A DNA stretch of 11,641 nucleotides, from contig QMME01000099.1 in assembly GCA_003647095.1 (NCBI GenBank), forward strand, positions 1 to 11,641. Reading direction: 5' to 3'. The notes beneath the pieces were generated by a model. That model made no database searches, was not told the origin of the DNA, and was given only the letters and a program-made list of their open reading frames with translations. This document shows positions 1 through 7,104 of this stretch, one piece after another (within the stretch, counting starts at the first letter, position 1; every line of letters starts with the position of its first letter). The position numbers and the translations under genes were made by a program. The stretch is from Deltaproteobacteria bacterium. GTDB taxonomy: Bacteria; Myxococcota; B64-G9.

Positions 1-1
1 C

Positions 2-799
2 GTCCAGAACCAGCCGGACTACCGCCGGGTGGAGATCGACAAGGTGGGGGTGAAAGACATCCTTTACCCCATCCGCGTACTGGAACGCTCCGGGGGCATG
101 CAGCACACCGTGGCCCGGGTGGACATGTTCGTAAACCTGCCGCACCGCTTCAAGGGCACCCACATGAGCCGTTTCGTGGAGTTGCTCAACGAAACCTGCT
201 CCGACATGTCCACCGCCAGCATCCCCGGCCTGCTGCTGGAGATGCGGCGGCGGCTCGAGGCCGAGCAGGCCTTCGTGGAGGTCAGTTTTCCCTTCTTCCT
301 GACCAAGCAGGCGCCGGTGTCACGCGCCGAGGGATTGATGAACTACCAGTGCTCGGTGCGCGGTTTCGGCAACGACGAGGTCACCCTGGAAATCGAGGTA
401 AGGGTGCCGATAACCGCGCTCTGTCCCTGCTCCAAGGCCATCAGCGACCAGGGTGCCCACAACCAGCGCGGCCAGGTGACCGTCTGCTACCGCCAGAATT
501 GCTTCGTCTGGATAGAAGAGATCATCGAACTGGTGGAGGCCTCGTCTTCCTGCGACGTCTTCTCGGTGCTCAAGCGCGAGGACGAGAAGTACGTCACCGA
601 ACGGGCCTACGCCCATCCCATGTTCGTCGAGGACGTGGCCCGGGCGGTGGCGGTGCGCCTGGACGAGCACCCGGGCATCACCTGGTACTCGGTGGGGGTG
701 GAAAACTACGAATCCATCCACGCCCACAATGCCTATGCCTACCTGGAACGCGACAAGGGCCGGGAGCCCGGGCGCGGAGAGGAAAAAGACCATGTGTGA
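2..799 (+). CDS. folE2: GTP cyclohydrolase FolE2 (type IB), 5' end outside the window
   Basis: Converts GTP to 7,8-dihydroneopterin triphosphate and formate, the first step of folate and pterin synthesis, in the cytoplasm. The frame is open from base 2 and reads VQNQPDYRR before the GTG at 29. That matches the usual FolE2 N-terminus, so the true start lies a few codons upstream of the window and GTG 29 is internal. The family motif LCPCSKAISDQGAHNQR lies at bases 419-469 and holds the CPC cysteines and the GAHNQR histidine of the active site. The usual C-terminal signature, a Y-E-S-I-H-x-H-N-A-Y-A-like block, lies at about 710-745. An extra charged tail of about 17 residues follows and covers the cooT ribosome binding site. 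FolE2 enzymes work without zinc, using other metals, and often serve under zinc limitation. No upstream regulatory region is visible. Family identity is near certain. Confidence 0.96.
   Translation, partial: VQNQPDYRRVEIDKVGVKDILYPIRVLERSGGMQHTVARVDMFVNLPHRFKGTHMSRFVELLNETCSDMSTASIPGLLLEMRRRLEAEQAFVEVSFPFFLTKQAPVSRAEGLMNYQCSVRGFGNDEVTLEIEVRVPITALCPCSKAISDQGAHNQRGQVTVCYRQNCFVWIEEIIELVEASSSCDVFSVLKREDEKYVTERAYAHPMFVEDVARAVAVRLDEHPGITWYSVGVENYESIHAHNAYAYLERDKGREPGRGEEKDHV
776..783 (+). promoter_or_regulatory. Ribosome binding site of the cooT-like gene
   Basis: GGAGAGGA lies inside the 3' end of folE2, with about 9 bases between its GG and the ATG at 792. It supports that ATG as the start, giving a protein that begins Met-Cys as CooT proteins do, rather than an upstream in-frame start at 729 inside folE2. 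Confidence 0.7.
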
Positions 800-986
800 A
801 TCTGCGGTCTACCTGGTCGACAAGGACGACAACCGGCAGCTGCTCATGGACGAGGCGGTGCTGGTAAAGCGGGACGGCGACAACATCGTGCTGATGAACA
901 TCATCGGCGAGAAGCAAACCATCCCCGCCAGCATCGAGCACATCGACCTGCTCAAGCACCAGGTCCTGCTGCGCCGGCGGAACTGA
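792..986 (+). CDS. cooT: CooT-family small nickel-binding protein
   Basis: A 64-residue protein beginning MCESAVYLVD and ending HQVLLRRRN. Length, the Met-Cys start, the beta-rich pattern and the central LMNIIGEKQTIPASIEHIDL stretch fit the CooT family. In the characterised Rhodospirillum rubrum CooT, Cys2 takes part in Ni(II) binding, and the protein is linked to nickel supply for carbon monoxide dehydrogenase; Cys2 is present here. No coo/CODH genes are in this window, so the client is unknown. The start overlaps the last 8 bases of folE2 (ATG at 792, folE2 stop at 797-799), which suggests translational coupling. Many CooT homologues occur away from CODH genes and have no assigned role, so the family is well supported but the nickel-delivery function is inferred. 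Confidence 0.85.
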   Translation: MCESAVYLVDKDDNRQLLMDEAVLVKRDGDNIVLMNIIGEKQTIPASIEHIDLLKHQVLLRRRN

Positions 987-991
987 GCACC

Positions 992-1987
992 TCACTCGTG
1001 CAATAGCTGGTCCACGGCATCCCGGGCGATCTCGGCCACGTCGGGATTTGGGTCGTCGCCGAGGCGGCGCAGGGGCTCGAGCGCCCGCGCATCGCCCAGC
1101 CGTCCCAGAAGATCGGCGGTGTCTCCCCGCTGGGCGGCGTCATCACTGTCCAGGGACTCCAGCAGGGTCTCGACACAGCCCTCCAGTGCCCGGCGGTCCT
1201 TTTCCAGCACCTTCTCTGCCAGCAGCATCAGCGCCACCCGGACCGAAAGGGTGGCACGCTGCCAGGCCACCGCGAAGGCCGGCGCGCCGTGGTCGAGCAG
1301 CCAGTCCGCGGCGTCGTCCAGGCGCCCGGACTCAACCAGGGAATCGAATACCTCCTGGTCCATGTCCGGGTCGTCGCGCCGGAGGATGCGTTCCACCAGC
1401 TCCGCCGGCGACATCATGCCCACTCCCGTCCAGCCGTCGTCCAGCACGGTGGCCGGTACCGACTTGATGCGGTAGCGCTCGCCCAGGCGCGGGTAACGCT
1501 GGACATCAATGATGTAGCTGTGCACCCCGTGGCTGACCAGCGAAAGCTGCAGGGCCGCCCGCACCGTCCGCGGGCAATTGGGGCAGGTGGTGGCCATGAA
1601 CACGAACAGGCGGGCCGGCCGGCGCAGCCCGGACAGCTTCCGGGTCCAGGGTTCTTGGTGCCCGGCCACCCCGGCCGGCAAGGCCTGCAACGCCTCTATA
1701 AAGGGCAGCACCTCGGGGCCCTCGGGAATGGCCAGGTAGTGGATGTTGCTCTTGCCGCGCCAGCCCAGGGAGAGCGCCGGTCGCTCGGGCAGGTGCTGGC
1801 GCTCGGCCGGGGGGGCGCGGCGCAGCCGCACCGCTCCCCCGGAAGCCTGTTCGATCTGCAGGGCCGCGGCTTCCATCTCCTCGCTCAGGGCGCTGCGCCC
1901 CGAGGTGGGATGGAAGACGAGCTCCAGCGGCTCCGGCAGGCCGGCCAGGGCCTTCTTCAAGCGAATGAGATCCAGGTCACCAAGCAC
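992..1987 (-). CDS. Thioredoxin-like (CPNC) protein with C-terminal HEAT-like repeats
   Basis: A 331-residue protein without signal peptide or membrane segment, so probably cytoplasmic. Residues 1-120 look like a degenerate thioredoxin-type fold without a CXXC, ending with the LAIPEGPEVLPFIEAL stretch. Residues 125-215 form a second thioredoxin-like domain with FVFMATTCPNCPRTV (CPNC at about 135-138) and a likely cis-proline loop, KSVPATVLDDG. This double-fold arrangement resembles glutaredoxin-like protein disulfide oxidoreductases and AhpF N-terminal domains. Residues 220-331 are helical with HEAT-like repeats, for example RLGDARALEPLRRLGDDPNPDVAEIARDAV. The GTG at 1987 is chosen because GGGAGGTG lies 6 bases upstream; the ATG at 2038 has no such site and adds a non-homologous-looking extension. 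It is the last gene of the minus-strand run, 63 bases after the cyclase. Disulfide reductase or isomerase activity is inferred; the HEAT part suggests a protein partner. Confidence 0.82.
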   Translation of the reverse strand: MLGDLDLIRLKKALAGLPEPLELVFHPTSGRSALSEEMEAAALQIEQASGGAVRLRRAPPAERQHLPERPALSLGWRGKSNIHYLAIPEGPEVLPFIEALQALPAGVAGHQEPWTRKLSGLRRPARLFVFMATTCPNCPRTVRAALQLSLVSHGVHSYIIDVQRYPRLGERYRIKSVPATVLDDGWTGVGMMSPAELVERILRRDDPDMDQEVFDSLVESGRLDDAADWLLDHGAPAFAVAWQRATLSVRVALMLLAEKVLEKDRRALEGCVETLLESLDSDDAAQRGDTADLLGRLGDARALEPLRRLGDDPNPDVAEIARDAVDQLLHE

Positions 1988-1991
1988 GTAA

Positions 1992-1999
1992 CACCTCCC
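1992..1999 (-). promoter_or_regulatory. Ribosome binding site fixing the GTG start at 1987
   Basis: GGGAGGTG on the minus strand, with 6 bases between GGAGG and the GTG at 1987. It decides for this start over the longer reading from 2038. Confidence 0.75.
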
Positions 2000-2050
2000 G
2001 GACCAGGCGACGATAAACCAGCAAGGCCGCCGCTGCAAACCCGATTGTCT

Positions 2051-3982
2051 TTACTCCTGCCGGCGACCGGTCAATTTCTGCAGTTGTCCTTCTATCAACC
2101 AGGCACTGCTGACGTCGTCAAAGCCCTTGAGCTCGAGACCCTCGACCAGGATCGTACTGTAGCCGTCACCAAGTTCCTCACGGGTTTCATGGCTTATCAG
2201 GATGTCGCCAGGTGGTGCGGCCGCTTCCAGGCGCGCGGCCAGGTTCACCGCCCGCCCCAGGGCGGTGTATTCGAGGTGGTGGCTGGAGCCGATGTTGCCC
2301 ACGTAGACATCGCCGGTGGCGATGCCGATGCGCATCTCCAGGCCCGACTTACCTTCCGCCCGCCAGCTTTGCTGCAACCGTTTTTGTTGCCGTTGCATCT
2401 CCAGAGCCGCCTCCACGGCGCGCCGGGCGTGATCCTCGGCGGGCAGAGGATCGCCGAACACCGCCATGATGCCATCGCCCATGATCTTGTCGACCCAGCC
2501 GCCGTGGTGGTGCAGCACTTCCGTCATCACCTGCAGGTACTCGCGCAGCAGTTGCAGTACCCGATCCGGTTCCAGCCGGTTCGACAGGCTGGTGTAGCCC
2601 TTGATGTCCGAAAACAGGATGGTGAGCCGCTTGTACTCGCCGTTTAGGCTCAGGTCCGCGGCCCGCTCCAGTATACGCTCCAGCATGCCCGGAGCCACGT
2701 AGCGTTCGAAGGCGGATTTTACCAGCCTTTCCCTGGCGTCCCGGACCAGGTGGTTGTAGGTGCTCAGCAGCAGGGTTGCCACGACCGTCGTCACCAGCGG
2801 GGTTACCAGTTCGAGCCACACCTGCCGGCCGGCAAACAACCAGTAGTTCAGGGCCGCGAAGGCAATCGCCACCAGCGATACCGCGCCCACGGCGTACCTG
2901 GTACGCAACCAGACCAGCAGCACGGAAAGCACCAGGCACAATCCCACCAGCACGAGCGCATCCACGGCTGCCGGTACCCTGGTGAGAAAACTGCCCCGGA
3001 TCAGGTTGTCGGCCAGGTTGGCATGCACCAGCACCAGCGGCGAATCGGCGGAGAGTGGCGTGGGACCATGGTCACCCACGCTGGCAGCCATCTGGCCCAC
3101 CAGTACCAGCTTGTCGCGGAAAAACTCGTCTACCTCCAGTTCGGGCTTGCCGCCCTGCTCCAGCTGGTGCTGGGCCCGGAGAATTTCCACCAGGCTGGCC
3201 GCGCGGATTCCCTCGGTCACCGTCTGGAAGTTCACGTATACCTGCGCCCCGCCCCGGCGCGCCAGGGGAACGGTCATTCCCAGCGACGGCATTTGCAGCC
3301 GCCGCCCGGAGAATCCAGGTTTGCCCAACCTCCGGTCGCGATAAACAGACACCAGTCGCAACGCCAGCGTCGGCACCAGCCGCCCCTGGCAGCCAAGAAA
3401 CAACGGCACCTTCCGGAACACGCCGTCCGGCCGGCCGTCCAGCTGCAGGTGCGCCGCTCCGGCTCCGGCGGCGGCCAGCTGGCCAAGCGGTCCCACCATG
3501 CCAGTGGCCCGGGGCACGCTACCAGCCGAGTCCCCTTGCCGCGGGCACTCATCCAGGTAACCAGCCGGTGGAGCGCCCGCTCTGGCGCCGAACCCGAGCT
3601 GGGCGGGAAACACCACCACGCCGGAGTCGGCCGCCGCCTGGGCCAGGGCCTGGTCCTGCTCGGGGTGGCGGCCGGGATCGGCAAACAGGATATCGAAGCC
3701 CAGCGTCCGGGCACCGTGGCGTCGAGCGATGTCAACGAGCGCCGCCCAGGTGGCGCGTGGCAGCGGCCAGCCGAGAGCCTCCAGCGTGGGCTCGTCGACT
3801 AATACCACCGAGATGCGCCGGTCGAGCGGCCGGGGACCGCGCAGGCGAAAGCGAGCATCCAGGCTCACCACCTCCCAGCGCTCGAACACCCCGGCAAGCT
3901 GCAGCACGACCATTACCAGCCCCAGGATGATACCCAGGGCCAGTCCCATCAGGCGCAGCCGGTTTTTCCCTGGCAAATGCAT
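2051..3982 (-). CDS. CHASE2-domain class III adenylate cyclase, membrane-bound
   Basis: A 643-residue protein that should make cAMP from ATP at the inner membrane in response to an extracytoplasmic signal. Order: TM1 at about 8-30; a CHASE2 sensor at about 35-325, with landmarks such as DARFRLRG, the ISVVLVDEPTLEALGWPLPR start and DKLVLVGQMA; three TM helices at about 339-407; the common FERYVAPGMLERIL linker; cyclase domain at 448-630. Catalytic residues appear complete: metal aspartates D459 (FSDIKGYT) and D503 (KIMGDGIMAVFG), purine-contacting K499 and T573 (EYTALG), and transition-state N580 and R584 (AVNLAARLE). Thr in place of Asp is the class IIIb pattern. The ATG at 3982 has no good ribosome binding site; ATG at residue 12 is an alternative. 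It follows the transglutaminase gene by 27 bases, so translation may be coupled. No CRP-type receiver is in the window. Confidence 0.93.
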   Translation of the reverse strand: MHLPGKNRLRLMGLALGIILGLVMVVLQLAGVFERWEVVSLDARFRLRGPRPLDRRISVVLVDEPTLEALGWPLPRATWAALVDIARRHGARTLGFDILFADPGRHPEQDQALAQAAADSGVVVFPAQLGFGARAGAPPAGYLDECPRQGDSAGSVPRATGMVGPLGQLAAAGAGAAHLQLDGRPDGVFRKVPLFLGCQGRLVPTLALRLVSVYRDRRLGKPGFSGRRLQMPSLGMTVPLARRGGAQVYVNFQTVTEGIRAASLVEILRAQHQLEQGGKPELEVDEFFRDKLVLVGQMAASVGDHGPTPLSADSPLVLVHANLADNLIRGSFLTRVPAAVDALVLVGLCLVLSVLLVWLRTRYAVGAVSLVAIAFAALNYWLFAGRQVWLELVTPLVTTVVATLLLSTYNHLVRDARERLVKSAFERYVAPGMLERILERAADLSLNGEYKRLTILFSDIKGYTSLSNRLEPDRVLQLLREYLQVMTEVLHHHGGWVDKIMGDGIMAVFGDPLPAEDHARRAVEAALEMQRQQKRLQQSWRAEGKSGLEMRIGIATGDVYVGNIGSSHHLEYTALGRAVNLAARLEAAAPPGDILISHETREELGDGYSTILVEGLELKGFDDVSSAWLIEGQLQKLTGRRQE

Positions 3983-4009
3983 GCGTTACTGGATCGGCAA
4001 CCCGGTGGT

Positions 4010-7000
4010 TCACCGGCTCCACAGCAGCAGGTCGGCAAGCAGGCTTTGCTGTCGGGGATCGATACCGCGCCGTCCCCCGCTGGGAAAGGGATTTGAGAAC
4101 AGCCCGGCAGGAACCTTCTTCTGGCCACGCGGGGTCTTGGCCGCATGCTCCAGTACCCGCTCGATCAACAGGCGCAAGCGCCTGCGGTCCAGTTGCCCGG
4201 GGACGGTCTTCGGCCCGGGCTTGGTGGCCGGCGGCTTTGCCTCCACTCCCTCCTGCGCTCCCAGGCCGGCAAACAGTTTCTCGCCACCACGGCGCACGCT
4301 TTCGGCAAGCGCCCGTTCCGCGCCTGCTTCATCACCCAGCGCCATCCGGGCCAGTGCCACGTTGCCGAAAACCCTGGCTGCCAGTTTCCGGCTCCCGCGG
4401 GCGGCTTTCCGGTAGAGCACGAAAGCCTGCTCGGATTCTCCCGACAGCAGCAGCAGGTTGGCCAGGTCGTTGGCCAGGGCGGCGTCGCGCGGATGTTTTT
4501 TCAGCAGCGGCTCGAGCAAATGCCGTGCCTCGGCGACCTTCCCCGCCCTGCCCAACAGCTTGGCAGCCTCGGTTGCCGCGCCGGTGTCGCGGGGGTTTTT
4601 CGCCATGCGGGCCCTGAGCCGTACCATTCGTCTTTTCAGGCTGTTTTCGGCCAGTTCGCGGATTTCACCGGACGCGGCCGCCAGTGCCCGTTCCAGCCTG
4701 GCGCCGTCGGGCGAGATCTTCTCCTCCCTGGCGGGAAGCACCGCCGGGGGAAAGCCCGCCCAGGCCTGGCGCACCAGCACCACTCCGAGCCGGCCGGGGT
4801 TTCTCCGCCAGCGGGCGATCTCCCGGGCCCCCTGGCGCCAGGCTTCGGTGAACGTCCCCTCCAGCGCGGTGGTCTCCACCGGAATCCAGTGACTGCCGGC
4901 CTCGGCCTGCCCCACCAGCATCACCCGGTCGCAACGGCCGTCCACCCGGAAGGCGGTGCCGCGCAGCTTTCCCCGCCGGCCCGGAGATGAACCCGCCAGG
5001 GTCAGATACAGGGACGGATCGGGCACCAGCCGGTGTGCTGGAGTCCGGCTGGAATCGAGCCGGAAGGCCATCAGCACGTGCTCCGGGGTGGTTATCAGGG
5101 CCGTCTCGATTCCCACCGACTCGAGCATCGCCGCGTACAACACCGCCAGATCGTCGCAGTCTCCGCCGCGCAGCGCCAGCGTCTCGCGCGGGTACTGCAC
5201 GTAGTCCAGGGTGTCGCGGCGATAGGGATTGGCCGGGTCCTTGACGTAGTGCACTCCCAGCAGGCGCATGGCCTCGAACAACGCCACCGCATCGGCCACG
5301 CCGGCCGCCAGGCCCCGCGGCCGCTTGACCGACGTCACCTGGCGGGCGAAGCGCATCAGGTTTTTCTCCCGGGGAGTGACGAATGCGGCCAGCGACGCCG
5401 GCCGGTTCCAGCTCAGGGCGTTCTTGTCGAACACCATCACCGGCACCACCCGCTGCCGCTGCACCACGCCGTCGGCGCCCTGGAAGCTCACCCGGACGCG
5501 GGCCTGTGCCGGGGTGTTCTCCTCCACCACGAACACCCGGCCGCGGTCGAGGGTCGCCGTCAGCGGCACCTGGAACCGATCCTTGCCCGCCGGGGGGGTG
5601 ATCACCTGCTCGGAGGCCAGCTTCATGAACCCGGGGATGAACAGGGAGACCTTGAGCTGCCGCGGGCGCTGTTTGCCGTGCCAGCTCAGCTTCACAACTC
5701 CCAGCGGGTGGTCGGTGTAGTAGCCCAGCCGGGCCGGAAATATGTCGTCCAACCGCACCGCGTCTATCCGCAGCAGTCCCTGCCCGTGCCGCCGGCGCCG
5801 GGCCAGCCCGGCCGGCAGGCGACCCCGGCGCGATACGTTCTTGAGCAGCCTTGTCTCCAGTTTGCGCACCAGCCTGCCGACCAGGTCGGCCACCTCCTCG
5901 GTTCGGCCGCTTGCAGTGGCCGCGCACATCCTGGCGCCGGTGGCGGCGTCGTACAGGGTGGTCTCCAGCACAAGCCCGCGTCCGGCCCGCATGATCCGGG
6001 GAACCGCCACCAGATCGACTTCCTTGCCGGCGACCAGCCGCTTGATGTCCCCCGGCCTCGGCCGGCGCACCGAGAGCGCAACCCCACCCGGTCGAACATC
6101 GAGATAAGTCACGTTCTCGAACTCGGCCTGCAACATGCCGGACACGGCGCTGCGCAACCAGTTCGGGCTTCGGCCGCCGGCGGCAGCGGGAAGCAGCAGC
6201 AGTTTCAAGAGCAGCGCCCTCTCCGGAGCCCAGCGGGCCAGTATGCGCCCGTGCGTGGCGGCCATCACCTCGATGGGCAGCCCGGCCCTCTCCAGGCGCA
6301 GTGCCAGATCGAGCGCCTCCAGACGCGATTGCAGTCGCAGCCGCGACATGCGCCGCGACAGCCCGCCGGTGGTAACCTCGCTTATGCCTTCCACGGCACG
6401 GAGGGCTTGGGCGAGTTCCTGCAGCTTGCCGGGGCCGGGCAGGTCGCGCACCACCAGCGCAATGGGTTCGGCATGGGCCTCGATCCCGGGCAGCGCCTTC
6501 AGCAACTCGTCCAGAAGCCAGCGGCCGGCCGCCCGCCGGGCCCGCTGCGAGGCCGTCTCCGCGGAGACGTGGCTGCCGCGACTGTGGCCGGTGAAGGTCT
6601 TTATCACCTCGCCGGTGGAGACCCGGATCAGGCTGGCCTTGATGGCGGCCGAGCACACCTTCCAGTCGGAGTCCATGAAGTTGCCGAGCATGCTGGTACC
6701 GACCTGGCCCACCAGCAGCAGCTCGGCGTCCAGGGCGGTAAGCGTCTGCGGAACGTCACCCTTGAGCAGCAGCTCGACGGCGGCATCCCGGCGGGCCGCG
6801 GTCACCCGGGCGCGGTCGACCACCACCTGGCCCTTCTCCTGCAGGCCCCGCTCCAGCTCGCCCTGCGCGAGCCCCACCCCGGCCGGTTTGCCTCCGATGC
6901 TCTCATCCACGATGACCGCAAATCGCCACTGGCGAGCCCCCGCCGGCGACGCCCACACCGCCTGCAGCAGCAAGGCAAACGCCAGGGCCACCTTGAGATG

Positions 7001-7051
7001 CAGCGCCAGGGAAGAACCTCCTCCATTGAGCGACATCCGTCTCGTGTTCAT
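4010..7051 (-). CDS. Exported CsgG-like / transglutaminase-like / TPR multidomain protein
   Basis: A 1013-residue protein with a signal peptide (about 1-39, cut after ASPAGA), so periplasmic or surface. Residues 40-190 resemble the CsgG/LpoB/TolB-like fold: a DAELLLVGQVGTS strand, then IRVSTGEVIKTFTG. Residues 193-275 resemble a small module that often follows such domains (LVVRDLPGPG, then LRAVEGISEV). Residues 280-405 look like a second, more diverged CsgG-like unit (VDLVAVPRI, then TTLYDAATGARM). Residues 560-730 form a transglutaminase-like domain with C632 in LRGGDCDDLAVLYAAML, H658 in PEHVLMAF and E726 in WIPVETT, an intact Cys-His-acidic triad. Residues 834-924 read as TPR-like helical pairs, followed by a basic tail. 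The start at 7051 has AGGGAGG 7 bases upstream; the longer reading from 7114 would overlap the preceding gene. The activity could be crosslinking or proteolysis; I cannot tell which. Confidence 0.85.
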   Translation of the reverse strand: MNTRRMSLNGGGSSLALHLKVALAFALLLQAVWASPAGARQWRFAVIVDESIGGKPAGVGLAQGELERGLQEKGQVVVDRARVTAARRDAAVELLLKGDVPQTLTALDAELLLVGQVGTSMLGNFMDSDWKVCSAAIKASLIRVSTGEVIKTFTGHSRGSHVSAETASQRARRAAGRWLLDELLKALPGIEAHAEPIALVVRDLPGPGKLQELAQALRAVEGISEVTTGGLSRRMSRLRLQSRLEALDLALRLERAGLPIEVMAATHGRILARWAPERALLLKLLLLPAAAGGRSPNWLRSAVSGMLQAEFENVTYLDVRPGGVALSVRRPRPGDIKRLVAGKEVDLVAVPRIMRAGRGLVLETTLYDAATGARMCAATASGRTEEVADLVGRLVRKLETRLLKNVSRRGRLPAGLARRRRHGQGLLRIDAVRLDDIFPARLGYYTDHPLGVVKLSWHGKQRPRQLKVSLFIPGFMKLASEQVITPPAGKDRFQVPLTATLDRGRVFVVEENTPAQARVRVSFQGADGVVQRQRVVPVMVFDKNALSWNRPASLAAFVTPREKNLMRFARQVTSVKRPRGLAAGVADAVALFEAMRLLGVHYVKDPANPYRRDTLDYVQYPRETLALRGGDCDDLAVLYAAMLESVGIETALITTPEHVLMAFRLDSSRTPAHRLVPDPSLYLTLAGSSPGRRGKLRGTAFRVDGRCDRVMLVGQAEAGSHWIPVETTALEGTFTEAWRQGAREIARWRRNPGRLGVVLVRQAWAGFPPAVLPAREEKISPDGARLERALAAASGEIRELAENSLKRRMVRLRARMAKNPRDTGAATEAAKLLGRAGKVAEARHLLEPLLKKHPRDAALANDLANLLLLSGESEQAFVLYRKAARGSRKLAARVFGNVALARMALGDEAGAERALAESVRRGGEKLFAGLGAQEGVEAKPPATKPGPKTVPGQLDRRRLRLLIERVLEHAAKTPRGQKKVPAGLFSNPFPSGGRRGIDPRQQSLLADLLLWSR
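4280..4552 (-). repeat. TPR-like helical repeats in the transglutaminase protein
   Basis: Residues 834-924 of the 1013-aa protein contain at least two to three TPR-like helix pairs: EARHLLEPLLKKHPRDAAL, then LANLLLLSGESEQAFVLYRK, then GNVALARMALGDEAGAERAL. The alternating Leu/Ala/Gly spacing and the P-R-D turn are typical. They probably bind a partner protein. Confidence 0.7.
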
Positions 7052-7058
7052 TCGCGCG

Positions 7059-7065
7059 CCTCCCT
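7059..7065 (-). promoter_or_regulatory. Ribosome binding site fixing the ATG start at 7051
   Basis: AGGGAGG on the minus strand with 7 bases to the ATG. It selects the start that begins MNTRRMSLNGGG and gives a normal signal peptide. Confidence 0.75.
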
Positions 7066-7104
7066 GCCGCGACGGCTTCGGCCCCCGCAACGGCGCCTCT
7101 GCGG

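Noticed and set aside
984..1008. Short inverted repeats (TGAG-CAC-CTCA; GCAC with GTGC) as a bidirectional terminator
   Set aside because: Stems are only 4 base pairs and no T-run follows on either strand.
1289..2647. Plus-strand open frame of 452 codons opposite the thioredoxin-HEAT and cyclase genes
   Set aside because: It spans two genuine minus-strand genes and their gap, with low-complexity composition typical of an antisense shadow.
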